This document shows, piece by piece, positions 38,501 to 47,818 of a stretch of 64,000 nucleotides of DNA (positions within the stretch are counted from its first letter, which is position 1; every line of letters starts with the position of its first letter). Made by a program: the position numbers and the translations under genes. Source of the DNA: Streptomyces atratus (GTDB taxonomy: Bacteria > Actinomycetota > Actinomycetes > Streptomycetales > Streptomycetaceae); contig NZ_FPJO01000003.1 of the NCBI RefSeq assembly GCF_900119365.1, positions 365,800 through 429,799 on the forward strand. The letters run 5' to 3'. The notes beneath the pieces were generated by a model that did not search any database, was not told the origin of the DNA, and saw only the letters and a list, made by a program, of their open reading frames with translations.

Positions 38501-39336
38501 GCTCCGAACCGTTCGGCGCGCGTCTGCGCCGCGCCATGGACACCCGCGGTCCGCTGTGTGTCGGCATCGACCCGCACGCCTCGCTGCTCACCGCCTGGGG
38601 CCTGAACGACGACATCGCCGGGCTCGAACGCTTCACGCGTACGGTCGTGGAGGCACTGGCCGACCGGGTCGCCGTGCTCAAGCCGCAGTCCGCGTTCTTC
38701 GAGCGCTTCGGCTCGCGCGGCATCGCCGTCCTGGAGAAGGCGGTCGAGGAGGCGCGGGCGGCCGGCGCGCTCGTGCTGATGGACGCCAAGCGCGGCGACA
38801 TCGGCTCCACCATGGGCGCCTACGCGGCGACCTACCTGGAGAAGGACTCGCCGCTGTTCTCGGACGCGGTCACCGTCTCGCCGTACCTCGGCTTCGGCTC
38901 GCTGCGCCCGGCGCTCGACGCCGCGGTCCTCTCCGGCGCGGGCGTCTTCGTGCTCGCCCTCACCTCCAACCCGGAGGGCGCCGAGGTGCAGCGCGCCACC
39001 GCCGCCGACGGCCGCTCGCTGGCCCAGCTCATGCTCGACCACATGGCCGCCGAGAACGAGGGGATGACCCCGCTCGGCTCCGTCGGCGCGGTGGTCGGAG
39101 CCACGCTCGGGGACGCGGGGGCGAACCTGGCGATCAACGGCCCGCTGCTCGCTCCCGGGATCGGGGCGCAGGGCGCGACGCCCGCGGATCTGCCCGGCGT
39201 GTTCGGCGCCTCGGTGGGCAATGTGGTGCCCAGTGTGAGCCGCGGCGTACTGAGCCAGGGGCCGGCCGTGGCGGGGCTGCGCGAGGCCGCCGAACGGCTC
39301 ACGGACGAGATCCGGGCGGCCGTGGCGGGTAGGTGA
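38497..39336 (+). CDS. pyrF: Orotidine 5'-phosphate decarboxylase (class 2)
   Basis: Last step to UMP; 279 residues. The start GARLRRAMDTRGPLCVGIDPH marks the mycobacterial/actinobacterial class 2 subfamily. The catalytic Lys lies in VLMDAKRGDIGSTMGAYA (~92-109). The phosphate site is near GAVVGATLGDAG, and the end has TPADLPGVFGASVGNVVPSVSRGVL-type residues. ATG 38497 overlaps the pyrD stop. It closes the operon; an intrinsic terminator with a T run lies ~65 bases downstream. Confidence 0.97.
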   Translation: MSSEPFGARLRRAMDTRGPLCVGIDPHASLLTAWGLNDDIAGLERFTRTVVEALADRVAVLKPQSAFFERFGSRGIAVLEKAVEEARAAGALVLMDAKRGDIGSTMGAYAATYLEKDSPLFSDAVTVSPYLGFGSLRPALDAAVLSGAGVFVLALTSNPEGAEVQRATAADGRSLAQLMLDHMAAENEGMTPLGSVGAVVGATLGDAGANLAINGPLLAPGIGAQGATPADLPGVFGASVGNVVPSVSRGVLSQGPAVAGLREAAERLTDEIRAAVAGR

Positions 39337-39400
39337 TCATGCCACGTAACAGGGTGTTGACTCTTTCCTGACCAAAAAACTCGGTTGTTATGCCTGAAAT

Positions 39401-39432
39401 GTCCTGGTCGGCCAAGGCTGACCAGGACTTTT
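39401..39432 (+). terminator. Intrinsic terminator after the pyr operon
   Basis: GTCCTGGTCGGC / GCTGACCAGGAC with loop CAAG and one G/T mispair, followed by TTTT. A run of four T is unusual in this genome and makes this a strong terminator. It separates pyrF from mihF. Confidence 0.8.
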
Positions 39433-39580
39433 CGTTGGTTCTCGCTGACTCCGGCGGCCTTGGCCGCTAGTCTCCGTCGAGAGCCGACGTACACAAGTTG
39501 TCCGTCGCTCACCTGGTGTGGAGCGTTCAGCTTCCTCACCGGTCCGTATCCGACAGATCGACATCCGAGGTGACGTAGGC

Positions 39581-39904
39581 GTGGCTCTTCCGCCCCTTAC
39601 CCCTGAACAGCGCGCAGCCGCGCTCGAAAAGGCCGCCGCGGCTCGCCGGGAGCGGGCCGAGGTCAAGAATCGACTCAAGCACTCCGGCGCCTCCCTCCAC
39701 GAGGTCATCAAGCAGGGCCAGGAGAACGACGTCATCGGCAAGATGAAGGTCTCCGCCCTGCTGGAGTCCCTGCCGGGCGTGGGCAAGGTCCGCGCCAAGC
39801 AGATCATGGAGCGGCTCGGCATCTCCGAGAGCCGCCGGGTCCGGGGTCTCGGCTCCAACCAGATCGCATCCCTGGAGCGCGAGTTCGGCGGCAGCGCCGC
39901 CTGA
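39581..39904 (+). CDS. mihF: Actinobacterial integration host factor (mIHF/sIHF)
   Basis: Small nucleoid-associated DNA-binding protein of 107 residues, not related to the HU/IHF of Gram-negatives. The long basic N-terminal helix is [20 protein letters not shown] with following [12 protein letters not shown], and the DNA-contacting H2TH-like core is [20 protein letters not shown] (~61-80), ending [14 protein letters not shown]. In Streptomyces it shapes the nucleoid and affects sporulation and antibiotic production. GTG 39581 gives the known 107-residue form; an in-frame frame reaches back to 39518. It sits 38 bases before gmk, with which it is usually linked. Confidence 0.97.
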   Translation: MALPPLTPEQRAAALEKAAAARRERAEVKNRLKHSGASLHEVIKQGQENDVIGKMKVSALLESLPGVGKVRAKQIMERLGISESRRVRGLGSNQIASLEREFGGSAA

Positions 39905-39942
39905 CGTTCTCAGGCACTCCTGAGAACCTGGATAATCGCTCC

Positions 39943-40560
39943 ATGGCTGCAACATCCCGGGGGACGTCCCCCGTACCCCCGGACGTACGTCCGCGGCTGA
40001 CCGTGCTCTCCGGCCCCTCCGGGGTCGGCAAGAGCACGGTCGTCGCTCATATGCGCAAGGTCCACCCCGAGGTCTGGCTCTCGGTGTCGGCGACGACCCG
40101 CAAGCCGCGCCCCGGTGAGCGCAACGGTGTCCACTACTTCTTCGTGGACAACGAGGAGTTCGACAAGCTGATCGCCAACGGCGAGCTGCTGGAGTGGGCC
40201 GAATTCGCGGGCAACCGCTACGGCACGCCCCGCCGCGCCGTGCTCGACCGCCTGGAGGCGGGCGAGCCGGTGCTGCTGGAGATCGATCTCCAGGGTGCCC
40301 GGCTGGTCCGGCAGTCGATGCCGGACGCACAGCTGGTCTTCCTGGCCCCGCCGAGCTGGGAGGAGCTGGTCCGCCGGCTCACCGGCCGCGGGACCGAGGC
40401 GCCCGAGGTGATCGAGCGCCGGCTCGGCGCCGCCAAGGTGGAACTGGCCGCCGAGGCCGAGTTCGATACGACGCTGGTCAACACCTCCGTCGAGGACGTG
40501 GCCCGTGAGCTGCTAGCCTTGATGCTGGAGGTTTCCGGCCCACGTGCCGACAGCGACTGA
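39943..40560 (+). CDS. gmk: Guanylate kinase
   Basis: A 205-residue enzyme phosphorylating GMP to GDP. P-loop [13 protein letters not shown] (~23-35); GMP-binding block [19 protein letters not shown] (~47-65), [23 protein letters not shown] (split) and [15 protein letters not shown] (~108). The lid is [17 protein letters not shown]. It sits between mihF and rpoZ, as usual in actinomycetes, supplying GDP for GTP and, through relA, for (p)ppGpp. The start is ATG 39943. Confidence 0.97.
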   Translation: MAATSRGTSPVPPDVRPRLTVLSGPSGVGKSTVVAHMRKVHPEVWLSVSATTRKPRPGERNGVHYFFVDNEEFDKLIANGELLEWAEFAGNRYGTPRRAVLDRLEAGEPVLLEIDLQGARLVRQSMPDAQLVFLAPPSWEELVRRLTGRGTEAPEVIERRLGAAKVELAAEAEFDTTLVNTSVEDVARELLALMLEVSGPRADSD

Positions 40561-40640
40561 CGAAGTCGGCGCACAGACCACCGCGGATCTCCGCACCGTC
40601 AAAGATCTCTTTGATCTTTACCCCCTTCGGAAGGCAGAGA

Positions 40641-40913
40641 GTGTCCTCTTCCATCACCACGCCCGAGGGCATCATCAACCCGCCGATTGATGAGCTCCTC
40701 GAGGCCACCGACTCGAAGTACAGCCTCGTGATCTACGCCGCCAAGCGCGCGCGCCAGATCAACGCGTACTACTCGCAGCTCGGCGAGGGTCTCCTGGAGT
40801 ACGTCGGTCCGCTCGTCGACACCCACGTGCACGAGAAGCCGCTCTCGATCGCGCTCCGCGAGATCAACGCGGGCCTGCTCACCTCCGAGGCCATCGAGGG
40901 CCCGGCGCAGTAA
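40641..40913 (+). CDS. rpoZ: RNA polymerase omega subunit
   Basis: A 90-residue subunit that helps assemble and stabilise RNA polymerase. Sequence blocks [19 protein letters not shown] (2-20), [20 protein letters not shown] (~24-43) and [19 protein letters not shown] match streptomycete omega almost throughout. GTG 40641 is preferred because homologues begin MSSS; the frame runs back to 40611. In other bacteria omega forms one (p)ppGpp site. Loss of rpoZ in Streptomyces affects antibiotic formation and aerial growth. A terminator follows. Confidence 0.97.
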   Translation: MSSSITTPEGIINPPIDELLEATDSKYSLVIYAAKRARQINAYYSQLGEGLLEYVGPLVDTHVHEKPLSIALREINAGLLTSEAIEGPAQ

Positions 40914-40930
40914 GCAGGAATTGCACCTTC

Positions 40931-40968
40931 ACCTCAGGCCCGGCGGCCACGGCTGCCGGGCCTGAGGT
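40931..40968 (+). terminator. Terminator after rpoZ
   Basis: Perfect 14-bp inverted repeat ACCTCAGGCCCGGC / GCCGGGCCTGAGGT with a 10-base loop, 18 bases after the rpoZ stop. Confidence 0.8.
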
Positions 40969-41045
40969 GTGTCCGGGGCGACAGCATCGGACCGCCCCCG
41001 GTGAGGCAGCATGGGGGTGTTCGTATCCGAGTGCGGGGAGACGCA

Positions 41046-42248
41046 GTGGACAAGCCGAAGGTCGTTCTGGGGGTCAGCGGGGGCATCGCCGCGTACAAGG
41101 CGTGCGAACTGCTGCGCCGGCTGACCGAGTCCGGTCATGACGTGCGCGTCGTACCGACCGAGTCGTCGCTGCACTTCGTGGGAGCGGCCACCTGGTCGGC
41201 GCTCTCCGGCCACCCGGTCTCCACCGAGGTCTGGGACGACGTCCACGAGGTGCCGCACGTCAGGATCGGGCAGGGCGCCGATCTGGTGGTCGTCGCCCCC
41301 GCCACCGCCGACATGCTCGCCAAGGCGGCCCATGGCCTTGCCGACGACCTGCTCACCAACACGCTCCTCACCGCCCGCTGTCCGGTCGTCTTCGCGCCCG
41401 CCATGCACACCGAGATGTGGGAGCACTCCGCCACCCAGGAGAACGTCGCCACCCTGCGCCGTCGGGGCGCCGTCGTCATCGAGCCCGCCGTCGGCCGGCT
41501 CACCGGCGTCGACACCGGCAAGGGCCGACTGCCCGATCCCGGGGAGATCTTCGAGGTCTGCCGCCGGGTGCTGGCCCGCGGGCCCGTCGAACCCGACCTG
41601 GCCGGCCGCCACGTGGTCATCAGCGCCGGTGGTACGCGCGAGCCGCTCGACCCGGTGCGCTACCTCGGCAACCGTTCCTCCGGCAAGCAGGGCTACGCCC
41701 TGGCCCGCACCGCGGTCGCCCGCGGCGCCCGGGTCACCCTCGTCGAGGCCAACACCGGACTGCCCGACCCGGCCGGCGCCGACGTGCTGCACGCGGGGAC
41801 CGCCGTGCAGCTCCGCGAGGCCGTGCTGAAGGCCGCCGCGGACGCCGACGTGGTCGTGATGGCTGCGGCGGTCGCCGACTTCCGCCCCGCCGAGTACGCC
41901 ACGGGAAAGATCAAGAAGAAGGACGGCCAGGAGCCCGCGCCCATCAGGCTCGTCCGCAACCCCGACATCCTCGCCGAGGTGGCCGGCGAACGCGCCCGGC
42001 CGGAACAGATCGTCGTCGGATTCGCCGCAGAGACCGACAACGTCCTCGCCAACGGCCGGGAGAAGCTCCGCCGCAAGGGCTGCGACCTCCTCGTGGTCAA
42101 TGAGGTGGGGGAGCGCCGGACCTTCGGGTCCGAGGAGAACGAGGCGGTCGTGCTCGCCGCCGACGGCGGTGAGACCCAGGTGCCGTACGGGCCCAAGGAA
42201 GCGCTCGCCGACACGGTCTGGGATCTCGTGTCGTCGCGTCTCGGATGA
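41046..42248 (+). CDS. coaBC: Bifunctional phosphopantothenoylcysteine decarboxylase / phosphopantothenate-cysteine ligase
   Basis: Two steps of coenzyme A synthesis in one 400-residue flavoprotein. CoaC domain (~1-185): VVLGVSGGIAAYKACELLRR and the substrate motif APAMHTEMW (~117-125), in which the usual PXMN Asn is His, as I recall for other actinomycetes. CoaB domain (~190-400): VISAGGTREPLDPVRYLGN (~196), SSGKQGYALA, the AAAVADFRP motif, GKIKKK with the catalytic Lys, and FAAETDN. GTG 41046 follows GGGGAG. It stands between rpoZ and metK. Confidence 0.96.
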   Translation: MDKPKVVLGVSGGIAAYKACELLRRLTESGHDVRVVPTESSLHFVGAATWSALSGHPVSTEVWDDVHEVPHVRIGQGADLVVVAPATADMLAKAAHGLADDLLTNTLLTARCPVVFAPAMHTEMWEHSATQENVATLRRRGAVVIEPAVGRLTGVDTGKGRLPDPGEIFEVCRRVLARGPVEPDLAGRHVVISAGGTREPLDPVRYLGNRSSGKQGYALARTAVARGARVTLVEANTGLPDPAGADVLHAGTAVQLREAVLKAAADADVVVMAAAVADFRPAEYATGKIKKKDGQEPAPIRLVRNPDILAEVAGERARPEQIVVGFAAETDNVLANGREKLRRKGCDLLVVNEVGERRTFGSEENEAVVLAADGGETQVPYGPKEALADTVWDLVSSRLG

Positions 42249-42314
42249 AATCCTTGTGCCGCGCCCGCACCCGGTCCGAATCCCTTGAAATATGGGCGTA
42301 AATGGCACTGTCCG

Positions 42315-42350
42315 CTGCGGCACGGCCCCCGTCGGCGGGCCGTGCCGCAG
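42315..42350 (+). terminator. Terminator between coaBC and metK
   Basis: Perfect 14-bp inverted repeat CTGCGGCACGGCCC / GGGCCGTGCCGCAG with an 8-base loop, ~66 bases after the coaBC stop. Confidence 0.75.
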
Positions 42351-42490
42351 GTCACAGAACTCCCAAAGGGCGAGACATGCTGTCCGCCGAACGGCAGCGA
42401 CGGATAAACTGGGGCCGGACCGTGCCGGGCGCAGCTCCCGGCAGTCCGCCAAATGATCAGCCAGCAGCCGCTGCAACCCCAGGGAGCGAT

Positions 42491-43699
42491 GTGTCCCGCC
42501 GTCTCTTCACCTCGGAATCCGTCACCGAGGGTCACCCCGACAAGATCGCTGACCAGATCAGCGACACCATTCTCGACGCACTGCTCCGTGAGGACCCCCG
42601 GTCCCGCGTCGCCGTCGAGACCCTGATCACCACCGGTCTGGTGCATGTTGCGGGTGAGGTCACGACCAAGGCCTACGCCGACATTCCGACCCTCGTACGC
42701 AACAAGGTCCTGGAGATCGGCTACGACTCCTCGAAGAAGGGCTTCGACGGCGCCTCCTGCGGTGTCTCGGTGTCCATCGGGGCGCAGTCTCCCGACATCG
42801 CGCAGGGTGTCGACACCGCGTACGAGAAGCGGGTCGAGGGCGATGAGGACGAGCTCGACAAGCAGGGCGCCGGCGACCAGGGCCTGATGTTCGGCTACGC
42901 CTGCGACGAGACGCCCGAGCTCATGCCGCTCCCGATCCACCTCGCGCACCGGCTCTCCCGCCGGCTCTCCGAGGTCCGCAAGAACGGGACCATCCCGTAC
43001 CTGCGCCCCGACGGCAAGACCCAGGTCACCATCGAGTACGACGGCGACAAGGCCGTCCGTCTCGACACGGTCGTCGTCTCCTCGCAGCACGCCAGCGACA
43101 TCGACCTCGACTCGCTGCTCGCGCCCGACATCCGCGAGTTCGTCGTCGAGCACGTGCTAGGGCAGCTGATCGAGGACGGCATCAAGCTGGACACCGACGG
43201 CTACCGGCTGCTGGTCAACCCGACCGGGCGCTTCGAGATCGGCGGCCCGATGGGCGACGCCGGTCTGACCGGCCGCAAGATCATCATCGACACCTACGGC
43301 GGCATGGCCCGCCACGGCGGCGGTGCCTTCTCGGGCAAGGACCCGTCGAAGGTGGACCGCTCGGCCGCGTACGCCATGCGCTGGGTCGCCAAGAACGTCG
43401 TCGCCGCGGGCCTCGCCGCCCGTTGCGAGGTGCAGGTCGCGTACGCGATCGGCAAGGCGGAGCCCGTCGGTCTGTTCGTAGAGACGTTCGGCACCGCCGC
43501 CGTCGACACCGAGAAGATCGAGCACGCGATCGGCGAGGTCTTCGACCTCCGCCCGGCCGCGATCATCCGCGACCTCGACCTGCTGCGCCCGATCTACGCC
43601 CAGACCGCGGCCTACGGCCACTTCGGCCGGGAGCTCCCCGACTTCACCTGGGAGCGCACCGACCGCGTGGAAGCGCTGCGCAAGGCGGCCGGACTGTAG
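42491..43699 (+). CDS. metK: S-adenosylmethionine synthetase
   Basis: A 402-residue tetrameric enzyme making SAM from methionine and ATP. N-terminal [20 protein letters not shown] (2-21) holds the ATP/Mg site; [19 protein letters not shown] (~126) and [19 protein letters not shown] (~276) are the two PROSITE-type signatures. GTG 42491 lies 7-8 bases after AGGGAG. The ~240-base leader holds a coaBC terminator and a possible -10 (TAAACT, 42405-42410); I see no SAM riboswitch in it. In Streptomyces raised SAM stimulates antibiotic production, so expression control here matters. Confidence 0.98.
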   Translation: MSRRLFTSESVTEGHPDKIADQISDTILDALLREDPRSRVAVETLITTGLVHVAGEVTTKAYADIPTLVRNKVLEIGYDSSKKGFDGASCGVSVSIGAQSPDIAQGVDTAYEKRVEGDEDELDKQGAGDQGLMFGYACDETPELMPLPIHLAHRLSRRLSEVRKNGTIPYLRPDGKTQVTIEYDGDKAVRLDTVVVSSQHASDIDLDSLLAPDIREFVVEHVLGQLIEDGIKLDTDGYRLLVNPTGRFEIGGPMGDAGLTGRKIIIDTYGGMARHGGGAFSGKDPSKVDRSAAYAMRWVAKNVVAAGLAARCEVQVAYAIGKAEPVGLFVETFGTAAVDTEKIEHAIGEVFDLRPAAIIRDLDLLRPIYAQTAAYGHFGRELPDFTWERTDRVEALRKAAGL

Positions 43700-43721
43700 G
43701 ACCGCCGCCTTTCGTCCGTAC

Positions 43722-43761
43722 GCCGGGGCCCGGAGACCGCACGCGGTGTCCGGGCCCCGGC
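43722..43761 (+). terminator. Terminator after metK
   Basis: Inverted repeat GCCGGGGCCCGGAGACCG / CGGTGTCCGGGCCCCGGC with a CACG loop and a single mismatch, 22 bases after the metK stop. Confidence 0.8.
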
Positions 43762-43825
43762 ACGTCCGGCCCCCGGTACTCCCGCACCGGGGCCGCTGTC
43801 AGTGCTGTCTGGTAGGAATTTGGCT

Positions 43826-45970
43826 GTGAGCAGCGACAACGAGCGATCCGCGGACCCCGGTGACGGGGCCCCGGAGCAGCTTGCGCTGATCCGGGAGACG
43901 GTGCGCAGGGCCAAGGTGCCGCGGGCCAAGCCGCGGACCTGGCGCGACGCCGCGCTCGCCAAGGAGCTGCCGGTCGCCCGGGTGCTGGTCAACAAGGGCC
44001 TGCTCCACCTCGACCAGTACTTCGACTACGCGGTGCCCGAGGAGCTCGACGCCGAGGCGCAGCCCGGGGTGCGGGTGCGGGTGCGCTTCGGGGCCGGGGG
44101 ACGCAATGTGCGCGGCGGACGGCGCGAGGGCGGCGGGCTGATCGACGGCTTCCTCATCGAGCGGCGCGCCGAATCGGACTACACGGGCGCCCTCGCGGCG
44201 CTCGCCTACGTCGTATCGCCCGAACCGGTGCTGGGGCCCGATCTGCTCGCGCTCTCCCGCGCCGTCGCCGACCGCTACGCCGGCAGCCTCGCCGATGTGC
44301 TCCAGCTCGCCGTGCCGCCCCGGAACGGCAGGGCCGAGTCGAGGCCCTCGCCCGAGCCGCTGCCACCGCCGCCCGCGCCGTCGGCGGGGAGCTGGGAGCG
44401 GTACGCGCAGGGGTCGGCGTTCCTGCGGGCGCTGGCCGAGGGCGGGGCGCCCCGGGCCGTCTGGACCGCGCTGCCCGGACCCCACTGGCCCGAGGAGATC
44501 GCCAGGGCCATGGCCGCGACCCTCGCGTCCGGGCGTGGCGCCCTCGTCGTCGTCCCCGACGGCCGGGCCGCGGCGCGGGTGGACGCCGCGCTCACCGGCC
44601 TGCTCGGCCCGGGACGCCACGCGCTGCTGACCGCTGACTCCGGGCCGGAGAAGCGGTACCGGGAGTGGCTCGCCGTGCGGCGCGGCTCGGTGCGGGCGGT
44701 CGTCGGGACCAGAGCGGCGATGTTCGCACCGGTCGCCGATCTCGGCCTGGTCGCCGTCTGGGACGACGGGGACGCCAGCCACAGCGACGACAACGCCCCC
44801 TTCCCGCACGTCCGCGAGGTGCTCGAACTGCGGGCCGCGCACGGCCGGTGCGCGTTCCTGCTCGGCGGTACGAACTGCACGGTGGAGGCCGCCCAGCTGG
44901 TCGAGAGCGGCTGGGCGCTGCCACTGCGCGCGGACCGGGAGCAGCTGCGGATCGCGGCGCCCCTGGTGCGTACGGTCGGCGACGGGGAGCTGGCGCGGGA
45001 CGGTGCCGCGAGGGCCGCACGGCTGCCCAGCCTGGCCTGGCAGACCGTACGGGACGGGCTGCGCAGCGGCCCCGTCCTGGTCCAGGTGCCACGCCGAGGC
45101 TACGCGCCGCGGCTGGCCTGCGAGCGCTGCCGCGAGCCCGCCCGCTGCCGGCACTGCGCCGGACCGCTCCAGGCACCGGACCAGCGGGGGCTCGACTGCG
45201 CCTGGTGCGGGCGGGCCGAGACCGCCTGGCACTGCGTCGCCTGCGGTTCCAACCGGCTGCGGGCCCAGATCGTCGGCGCCCGCCGGACGGCCGAGGAACT
45301 CGGCCGGGCGTTCCCGGCCGTGCCGGTGCGGACCTCCGGCCGCGACCACGTCCTCGACTCGGTGCCGGACGCGCCCGCACTGGTCGTCAGCACCCCCGGC
45401 GCCGAGCCCGTGGCCGAGAGCGGCTACGCGGCCGCGCTGCTGCTGGACGGCTGGGCGATGGTCGGCCGCCCCGATCTGCGGGCGGGCGAGGAGGCGCTGC
45501 GCCGGTGGACGGCCGCGGCCTCGCTGGTGCGGGGGCAGCCGGAGGGCGGCACGGTGGTGGTCGTCGCCGAGCCGACGCTGCGGCCGGTACAGGCCCTGGT
45601 GCGCTGGGACCCGGTCGGACACGCCCGCCGTGAGCTGGCGGAGCGGGCCGAGCTGGGCTTCCCCCCGGTGTCCCGGATGGCCTCGGTGACCGGTGCGCCT
45701 CAGGCGCTGGCTGCCTTTCTCGCGGCGGCCGAGCTGCCGCCGGAGGCCGAGGTGCTGGGCCCGGTCCCGGTGCCGGCGGGCGGACCGGGCAGGCCCCGCA
45801 GGCCCGGGGACGCACCGCCCGGGGAGTCCTGGGAGCGGGCGCTGCTCAGGGTGCCGCCGGGCAGCGGGGCGGCGCTGGCGGCCGCGCTGAAGGCCGCGCA
45901 GGCGGCGCGCATGTCCCGGGGGAGCGGTGAGCAGGTCCGGATCAGAGTGGATCCGCCGGACATCGGGTGA
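43826..45970 (+). CDS. priA: PriA-like primosomal protein with degenerate helicase motifs
   Basis: A 714-residue homologue of the replication-restart protein PriA. The 3' DNA-binding domain (~48-150, LVNKGLLHLDQYFDYAVPEE), the zinc domain with eight Cys (CERCREPARCRHC ... CAWCGRAETAWHCVACG, ~432-475) and the C-terminal domain are kept. The helicase core is not: where PriA has a Walker A GTGKT-like loop, this protein reads WTALPGPHWPEEIARAM, and the DEEH box is WDDGD. It should bind forks but not hydrolyse ATP as a helicase, as noted for other actinobacterial PriA proteins. GTG 43826 with AGGAA upstream is preferred to the frame start at 43802. Confidence 0.88.
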   Translation: MSSDNERSADPGDGAPEQLALIRETVRRAKVPRAKPRTWRDAALAKELPVARVLVNKGLLHLDQYFDYAVPEELDAEAQPGVRVRVRFGAGGRNVRGGRREGGGLIDGFLIERRAESDYTGALAALAYVVSPEPVLGPDLLALSRAVADRYAGSLADVLQLAVPPRNGRAESRPSPEPLPPPPAPSAGSWERYAQGSAFLRALAEGGAPRAVWTALPGPHWPEEIARAMAATLASGRGALVVVPDGRAAARVDAALTGLLGPGRHALLTADSGPEKRYREWLAVRRGSVRAVVGTRAAMFAPVADLGLVAVWDDGDASHSDDNAPFPHVREVLELRAAHGRCAFLLGGTNCTVEAAQLVESGWALPLRADREQLRIAAPLVRTVGDGELARDGAARAARLPSLAWQTVRDGLRSGPVLVQVPRRGYAPRLACERCREPARCRHCAGPLQAPDQRGLDCAWCGRAETAWHCVACGSNRLRAQIVGARRTAEELGRAFPAVPVRTSGRDHVLDSVPDAPALVVSTPGAEPVAESGYAAALLLDGWAMVGRPDLRAGEEALRRWTAAASLVRGQPEGGTVVVVAEPTLRPVQALVRWDPVGHARRELAERAELGFPPVSRMASVTGAPQALAAFLAAAELPPEAEVLGPVPVPAGGPGRPRRPGDAPPGESWERALLRVPPGSGAALAAALKAAQAARMSRGSGEQVRIRVDPPDIG

Positions 45971-45986
45971 CGGCGCGGACATGGGG

Positions 45987-46019
45987 CTGCCCCGCCGTGC
46001 GTCGGGCGCGGCGGGGCAG
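45987..46019. terminator. Terminator between priA and the HTH-protein gene
   Basis: Perfect 11-bp inverted repeat CTGCCCCGCCG / CGGCGGGGCAG with an 11-base loop, between two convergent genes. Confidence 0.65.
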
Positions 46020-46034
46020 TGGTGGACGGGTCGG

Positions 46035-46583
46035 TCAGCCGTTGCGCGGGCCGGGGAAGGCGCCGGGGCGCAGGTCCTCGCGCCGTGTCGGGCGGTCCAC
46101 CGACGGCTGCGGCGGCATGGAGCGGGCGGCGGGTACGGCGGGCAGCGCGGGCGTGCCGCCGGAGCCGGGGACGACGGGCAGGGCGCGCGGCACCGCGGTC
46201 TCCCCGGCGGCTTCGGCCGTCCCGGGCTGCCGGGCGTTGCGGCGTGCGCCGTAGCGGCGGTGCACCGCCTGCTTGGTGACCCCGAGCGCGGAGCCCACCG
46301 CGTCCCAGGAGAAGCCCAGCGAGCGGTCGAAGTCGACCGCGGCGGTGACCAGGGTCTCGACGCTGTCGCGCAGTTCCTGGGCCAGCCTGACGGTGGGGGC
46401 CGGGGCCCTGCCGTAGACGACGAAGCCCGTGGACGGGCCGGGGCGGCGCGGACGGTAGACGTTGCCCAGTTGGGCGGTGAGCGTGCGCAGCGCGTCCACC
46501 TGCCGCCGGACCCGCTCGATGTCCCGCACCAACAGATGCAGACTGGCCCTCGCTTGGGCGTCGTGGGTTGCGTGGTCGGCCAT
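46035..46583 (-). CDS. Small conserved protein with a helix-turn-helix segment
   Basis: A 182-residue protein of unknown function. Residues ~10-85 form amphipathic helices ([40 protein letters not shown]). At ~88-112 the segment [20 protein letters not shown] followed by HRRYG looks like a MerR/Xre-style recognition helix pair, common in small Streptomyces DNA-binding proteins. The last ~65 residues are Pro/Ala/Arg-rich and disordered. The start is ATG 46583. It is convergent with priA and divergent from fmt. Confidence 0.75.
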   Translation of the reverse strand: MADHATHDAQARASLHLLVRDIERVRRQVDALRTLTAQLGNVYRPRRPGPSTGFVVYGRAPAPTVRLAQELRDSVETLVTAAVDFDRSLGFSWDAVGSALGVTKQAVHRRYGARRNARQPGTAEAAGETAVPRALPVVPGSGGTPALPAVPAARSMPPQPSVDRPTRREDLRPGAFPGPRNG

Positions 46584-46812
46584 GAAGAAGCCTCTCGAAC
46601 CGGCGTTGAAAGGGATCGGGCCGCACCGTGGCGGCTCGCTTCGGTCAATCTCTCTTGACCAACGCGTCAGCCGTGGATCTGGTCACGCACCAGGGGCGCG
46701 TGCGCCTTTCAAAGGGGCGCACGGCCATGCGTACGCCCCCCGGCCGCCCGGCCCATAGACTTGTGCGTTGCTCGTCACCGCACGTTCCGGCCCGAGAGGC
46801 AGTCAGCCACCC

Positions 46813-47745
46813 ATGAAGCTCGTCTTCGCAGGCACCCCCGAGGTAGCCGTACCCGCCCTGGACGCCCTGATCGCCTCCGACCGGCACGAGGTGGCCGCCG
46901 TCGTGACCCGGCCCGACGCCCCCGCCGGGCGCGGCCGCCGACTGGTCGCCAGCCCGGTCGCCGAGCGCGCCGAGGAGGCCGGCATCGAGGTGCTCAAGCC
47001 CGCCCGGCCGCGCGACGAGGACTTCCTCGCCCGGCTGCGGGAGATCGCCCCGGACTGCTGTCCGGTCGTCGCCTACGGGGCGCTGCTTCCCAAGGACGCG
47101 CTCGCCGTACCCGCCCGCGGCTGGGTCAACCTCCACTTCTCGCTGCTGCCCGCCTGGCGCGGCGCGGCCCCCGTGCAGCACGCGGTCATGGCCGGGGACG
47201 AGGTGACCGGCGCGTCGACCTTCCTGATCGAGGAGGGGCTCGACTCCGGCCCGGTGTACGGCGTCCTCACCGAGGAGGTGCGCCCCACCGACACCAGCGG
47301 CGACCTGCTCACCCGGCTGGCGTTCGCCGGCGCGGGGCTGCTCGCCGCGACGATGGACGGCATCGAGGACGGCACGCTGCACGCCGTGCCGCAGCCGGCG
47401 GAGGGCATCACCCTCGCCCCGAAGATCACCGTCGAGGACGCCCAGGTGCAGTGGTCGGCGCCCGCACTGCGGGTCGACCGCGTGGTGCGTGGCTGCACCC
47501 CCGCCCCCGGGGCCTGGACGCTCTTCCGGGGGGAGCGGCTGAAGCTGATCCAGGCGGTTCCCGTCCTGGACCGTGCCGATCTGGCGCCCGGCGAGCTGTC
47601 CGCGGCCAAGAACAACGTCTACGTGGGCACCGGATCGCATGCCGTCGAGCTGCTCTGGGTCCAGCCGCAGGGCAAGAAGCCGATGCGGGCCGCGGACTGG
47701 GCCCGCGGGGTGCGGATCGCCCACGGCGAGCTGCTGGGGATCTGA
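46813..47745 (+). CDS. fmt: Methionyl-tRNA formyltransferase
   Basis: A 310-residue enzyme that formylates initiator Met-tRNA with 10-formyl-THF. N-terminal [20 protein letters not shown]; catalytic Asn/His in [20 protein letters not shown] (~101-120) and the catalytic Asp in [10 protein letters not shown] (~143-152). The C-terminal ~100 residues are the tRNA-binding OB-like domain. ATG 46813 is preferred by family N-terminus; an in-frame start at 46768 exists. No def (deformylase) is present in the window. rsmB follows after ~73 bases. Confidence 0.97.
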   Translation: MKLVFAGTPEVAVPALDALIASDRHEVAAVVTRPDAPAGRGRRLVASPVAERAEEAGIEVLKPARPRDEDFLARLREIAPDCCPVVAYGALLPKDALAVPARGWVNLHFSLLPAWRGAAPVQHAVMAGDEVTGASTFLIEEGLDSGPVYGVLTEEVRPTDTSGDLLTRLAFAGAGLLAATMDGIEDGTLHAVPQPAEGITLAPKITVEDAQVQWSAPALRVDRVVRGCTPAPGAWTLFRGERLKLIQAVPVLDRADLAPGELSAAKNNVYVGTGSHAVELLWVQPQGKKPMRAADWARGVRIAHGELLGI

Positions 47746-47818
47746 GGCCCCGCGCCGGCGGGGCGGCGACGTAGGCTGGGAGGGTTCGCCCCCTCACCGT
47801 CAGCGGAGCACCTTTCAC

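Noticed and set aside
42249..42490. SAM riboswitch upstream of metK
   Set aside because: I looked for it because metK genes can carry one. I see only the coaBC terminator and a possible -10; no conserved SAM aptamer pattern.
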